A DNA stretch of 7,674 nt from NCBI GenBank assembly GCA_003219995.1, contig QHRC01000096.1, positions 2,322 to 9,995 on the forward strand, given 5' to 3'. How positions within the stretch are numbered: position 1 is the first letter of the stretch; each line of letters opens with the position of its first letter. The notes beneath the pieces are model-generated. The model worked only from the letters and a program-made list of their open reading frames with translations. It made no database searches and was not told the origin of the DNA. The position numbers were made by a program, and so were the translations under genes. This document shows positions 5,830-7,674 of the stretch, in pieces. Source of the stretch: Verrucomicrobiota bacterium (GTDB lineage Bacteria; Verrucomicrobiota; Verrucomicrobiia; Chthoniobacterales; UBA10450).

Positions 5830-6372
5830 TCAATGATTGGGAGTCACTGAGATTGCCGGTGTAGATTTTGTGCCCGGTAATGGCTCTTGAAATTCCTTTC
5901 TTAGCCGCTCTTGCAGCACCGGCAATTCCTGCTGGCGTTTCATCTCAACCTCCTGCCTTAGTTCCCGCTCAATTCTACGGCGCTCTTGGAAGTAGCGCTC
6001 TTCAAATAGATCGCGCTTTTCCTGGTCGAGACGAAGATTTGCCGCGCGCAAAGCCTTTTCCGCTTCGCGTTTGAGCTGCTCGCGATGCACTTTCTCCCGC
6101 GCGCGCATCAGATTGCGTTCCTGGGGCCCCATTTGCATCCAGCGTTCGGCATTCCGGCGGAATGATTGTCGATCTTCCGGGGAGAGAGAGAACCATCGAT
6201 CGCGTGTGCTTTTAAACTGAGGCTGGAAGTGAGGCTGGAAATGAGGCTGGCGCCGGACAGGACTTCCCGCCCGATCGGCTCCTGTTTGCGGAGGTCCCTG
6301 ACTAAAGCCAGAAGTCGAAACAAAGACCGACAACGTGGCAATTATGACTACAACGTAGAATTTTCTTCCCAC
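5830..6372 (-). CDS. Secreted coiled-coil protein resembling DUF3106
   Basis: The product is 180 residues from GTG 6372. Residues 1-25 look like a signal peptide (basic MGRK, hydrophobic YVVVIIATLSVFV, then SGFSQ). A linker of three QPHF-type repeats follows (42-53). Next is a segment with the rhythm of DUF3106 proteins (WFSLSPEDRQSFRRNAERW then MGPQERNLMRARE, about 60-93). The remainder (about 90-163) is a long, very charged helix, probably a coiled coil, ending in a Pro-rich tail. The start overlaps the end of the upstream anti-sigma-like gene by 25 bp and has no Shine-Dalgarno sequence, which suggests translational coupling. This makes a functional link between the two products likely. A periplasmic role is inferred from the signal peptide. 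The DUF3106 assignment is by eye and tentative. Confidence 0.75.
   Translation of the reverse strand: MGRKFYVVVIIATLSVFVSTSGFSQGPPQTGADRAGSPVRRQPHFQPHFQPQFKSTRDRWFSLSPEDRQSFRRNAERWMQMGPQERNLMRAREKVHREQLKREAEKALRAANLRLDQEKRDLFEERYFQERRRIERELRQEVEMKRQQELPVLQERLRKEFQEPLPGTKSTPAISVTPNH
6218..6253. repeat. Three-copy 12-bp tandem repeat
   Basis: Units of TGAGGCTGGAAG, with small changes in the second and third copies, start at 6218, 6230 and 6242. They encode QPHF, QPHF and QPQF in the linker of the secreted coiled-coil protein. The 12-bp unit keeps the frame, so copy number could vary without breaking the gene. Confidence 0.75.
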
Positions 6373-6704
6373 AGGTTGTTCTCGTCTGAAGCCAGTAATT
6401 CGTCCAGATCGGCAACGACCTCGTAATCTTGCGGGTCAATCTTCGCCACCACATCGGGCTCGCGTTCCGACGGGCGCTGTGACGGGCCCGGGTGATGGAG
6501 CGCGATAAGCGCGGCGATCACGGCCAGTGCCAAACCTGATGCCGGGACAAGTTTTCGCCAGCTTAACCACAATCGCACACGTTCGAACGAACCGGGTTCC
6601 TGCCGGACCTTTCTCAGGACATTGCGGGCGAAGAATGGAGAGAGCTTGGGCTCGGCCAATCGGCCCAGGAGCTCCCAGAGTTGCTGATCATCTTCGCGTT
6701 TCAT
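6348..6704 (-). CDS. Single-pass membrane protein, anti-sigma-factor-like
   Basis: The product is 118 residues from ATG 6704. The cytoplasmic N-terminus (DDQQLWELLGRLAEPKLSPFFARNVLRKVRQ) resembles small anti-sigma-type proteins that follow sigma genes in Verrucomicrobiota. One transmembrane helix lies at about 52-70. The C-terminal part (about 71-118) is acidic and includes YEVVADLDELLASDENNLW. The His-x3-Cys-x2-Cys motif of zinc-binding anti-sigma factors is absent, so the assignment rests on architecture and context. The start is favoured by GGTGGAG just upstream, although GTG 6713 is possible. The gene follows rpoD after 69 bp with no clear terminator, and its 3' end overlaps the secreted coiled-coil gene. 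Sequestering a sigma factor at the membrane is inference. Confidence 0.7.
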   Translation of the reverse strand: MKREDDQQLWELLGRLAEPKLSPFFARNVLRKVRQEPGSFERVRLWLSWRKLVPASGLALAVIAALIALHHPGPSQRPSEREPDVVAKIDPQDYEVVADLDELLASDENNLWEENSTL

Positions 6705-6773
6705 ATTCTCCACCAAATTGAACTATCTGCGCCACTGAAAGTTGCGTTCGGAAAAGCTGGCAAGACCGAACAT

Positions 6774-7674
6774 CTACACTTCGGGCGCTTCGAGAAAACC
6801 TTCAAGTTGCCGGATGCGGGTCGGGTGGCGCATTTTACGCAAAGCCTTCGCTTCGATTTGCCGGATACGCTCGCGAGTGACCCGAAATTGGCGGCCCACT
6901 TCTTCGAGTGTGCGGCTGTATCCGTCGACTAATCCAAACCGTTGCTCCAGCACCTGGCGCTCTCGCTCCGTCAACGTCTCCAATACGTCTTTGATTTTCT
7001 CCTTCAACAAAACAATCGCCGTCATGTCGCTCGGGTTTTCGGCGCCTTTATCCTCGATAAAGTCGCCGAAATTAGTTTCCTCACTTTCGCCCACCGGAGA
7101 TTGAAGCGAGATCGGCTGTTGCGCCATCTTCAGGACTGCCCGAACGCGATCGACCGGCAACAAAATCTCTTCCGCCACTTCTTCGGGCGTAGGCTCCCGG
7201 CCATACTCCTGGACGAGTTGCTTTTGCACACGCATCAGCTTGTTGATTGTCTCGATCATGTGGACGGGAATGCGAATGGTGCGCGCTTGATCGGCGATCG
7301 AGCGCGTGATGGCCTGGCGGATCCACCATGTGGCATAAGTGGAAAACTTATAGCCACGGCGATATTCAAACTTCTCGACCGCTTTCATCAACCCCATGTT
7401 TCCTTCCTGGATCAGGTCAAGAAACGACAAACCGCGGTTTGTGTATTTTTTTGCAATCGAAATAACGAGGCGAAGATTGGCCTCCACCATCTCGGTTTTG
7501 GCCCGGAGGGCCTGACGCAGCCAGCCTTTCAGCGCCTGATATTGCTCGGCGTATGCATCGAGCGAAAGCCAAAGGGTCTTCTCCAACTCGCGCACCTTGA
7601 CTCCGAAAAGCAGACGTTTCCTTCGTTCACGAGAATGTTTCGCTATCTCCGCCTGAAGATAAAGTGATGTCCGA
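6774..7674 (-). CDS. rpoD: RNA polymerase primary sigma factor, sigma-70 (5' part outside window)
   Basis: This subunit directs RNA polymerase to -10/-35 promoters. The visible 299 residues are the C-terminal part; the frame is open to the right edge, so an internal GTG at 7595 is not the true start. Region 2 is intact: [40 protein letters not shown], and the melting/-10 segment [20 protein letters not shown]. Region 3 follows ([25 protein letters not shown], then the 3.2 linker [22 protein letters not shown]). Region 4 has [15 protein letters not shown] and the -35 helix-turn-helix [20 protein letters not shown]. The near-consensus regions 2.1-2.4 and RTIRIP favour the essential group 1 sigma, but a group 2 paralogue cannot be excluded without the N-terminus. 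It appears to be the first visible gene of an operon with the anti-sigma-like and coiled-coil genes. Confidence 0.92.
   Translation of the reverse strand, partial: RTSLYLQAEIAKHSRERRKRLLFGVKVRELEKTLWLSLDAYAEQYQALKGWLRQALRAKTEMVEANLRLVISIAKKYTNRGLSFLDLIQEGNMGLMKAVEKFEYRRGYKFSTYATWWIRQAITRSIADQARTIRIPVHMIETINKLMRVQKQLVQEYGREPTPEEVAEEILLPVDRVRAVLKMAQQPISLQSPVGESEETNFGDFIEDKGAENPSDMTAIVLLKEKIKDVLETLTERERQVLEQRFGLVDGYSRTLEEVGRQFRVTRERIRQIEAKALRKMRHPTRIRQLEGFLEAPEV

Noticed and set aside
5436..5864. Plus-strand frame with an Arg-Ile repeat across the Tyr/Gly-rich gene
   Set aside because: The repeat is the GGATAC hexamer read in another frame. The frame with a signal peptide and a well-placed ribosome-binding site is the real one.
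7593..7595. GTG at 7595 as the start of the sigma gene
   Set aside because: The same frame stays open to the window edge, and primary sigma factors need far more N-terminal sequence.
6942..7667. Plus-strand open frame of 241 codons opposite rpoD
   Set aside because: It is a shadow of the sigma factor, and its His/Arg/Leu-rich composition is typical of antisense frames.
1..7674. Mobile elements, tRNA/rRNA genes, CRISPR arrays or defence genes
   Set aside because: No transposase or integrase motifs, spaced repeat arrays or RNA gene signatures were seen on either strand.

Overview
This window looks like chromosomal DNA from a Verrucomicrobiota bacterium, perhaps a soil Spartobacteria/Chthoniobacterales lineage. 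The basis is the wording of the housekeeping sigma factor, of RecA, and of the small anti-sigma-like protein after the sigma gene. These resemble verrucomicrobial sequences as I remember them; no search was run. Base composition is moderate, coding is dense, and there are no mobile elements, CRISPR arrays or RNA genes that I can recognise.

Layout, left to right. (1) 1-1905, minus: a large gene that runs off the left edge. It encodes a class III nucleotidyl cyclase domain, a membrane helix, a TolB/FlgO-like domain and TPR repeats. (2) 2047-3084, minus: complete recA, with its own short upstream region. (3) 3165-3190: an intrinsic terminator that separates recA from the next unit. (4) 3215-4096, minus: two consecutive small heat-shock protein (Hsp20) genes, 36 bp apart, forming an operon. 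(5) 4097-4378: a 282 bp divergent regulatory region. (6) 4379-5395, plus: ribD, the bifunctional riboflavin deaminase/reductase. (7) 5464-5745, plus: a small secreted Tyr/Gly-rich protein of unknown function, followed by a strong, apparently bidirectional terminator (5774-5804). (8) 5830-7674, minus: an apparent operon, transcribed right to left, of rpoD (entering from the right edge), a single-pass anti-sigma-like protein, and a secreted coiled-coil protein resembling DUF3106.

How the genes fit together. RecA (DNA repair) and the two Hsp20 chaperones (aggregation control) are both stress-related, but the terminator suggests separate transcripts. RibD supplies an early step of flavin synthesis and is not next to other rib genes here. 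The most unusual arrangement is a primary-type sigma-70 followed by a membrane anti-sigma-like protein and an overlapping secreted partner. This resembles the layout of extracytoplasmic-function (ECF) sigma systems, but with a housekeeping-type sigma.

I see no obviously new defence or mobile system. The best candidates for something undescribed are the rpoD-linked membrane/secreted pair, the cyclase-like receptor with a non-canonical substrate pocket, and the Tyr/Gly-rich secreted peptide.
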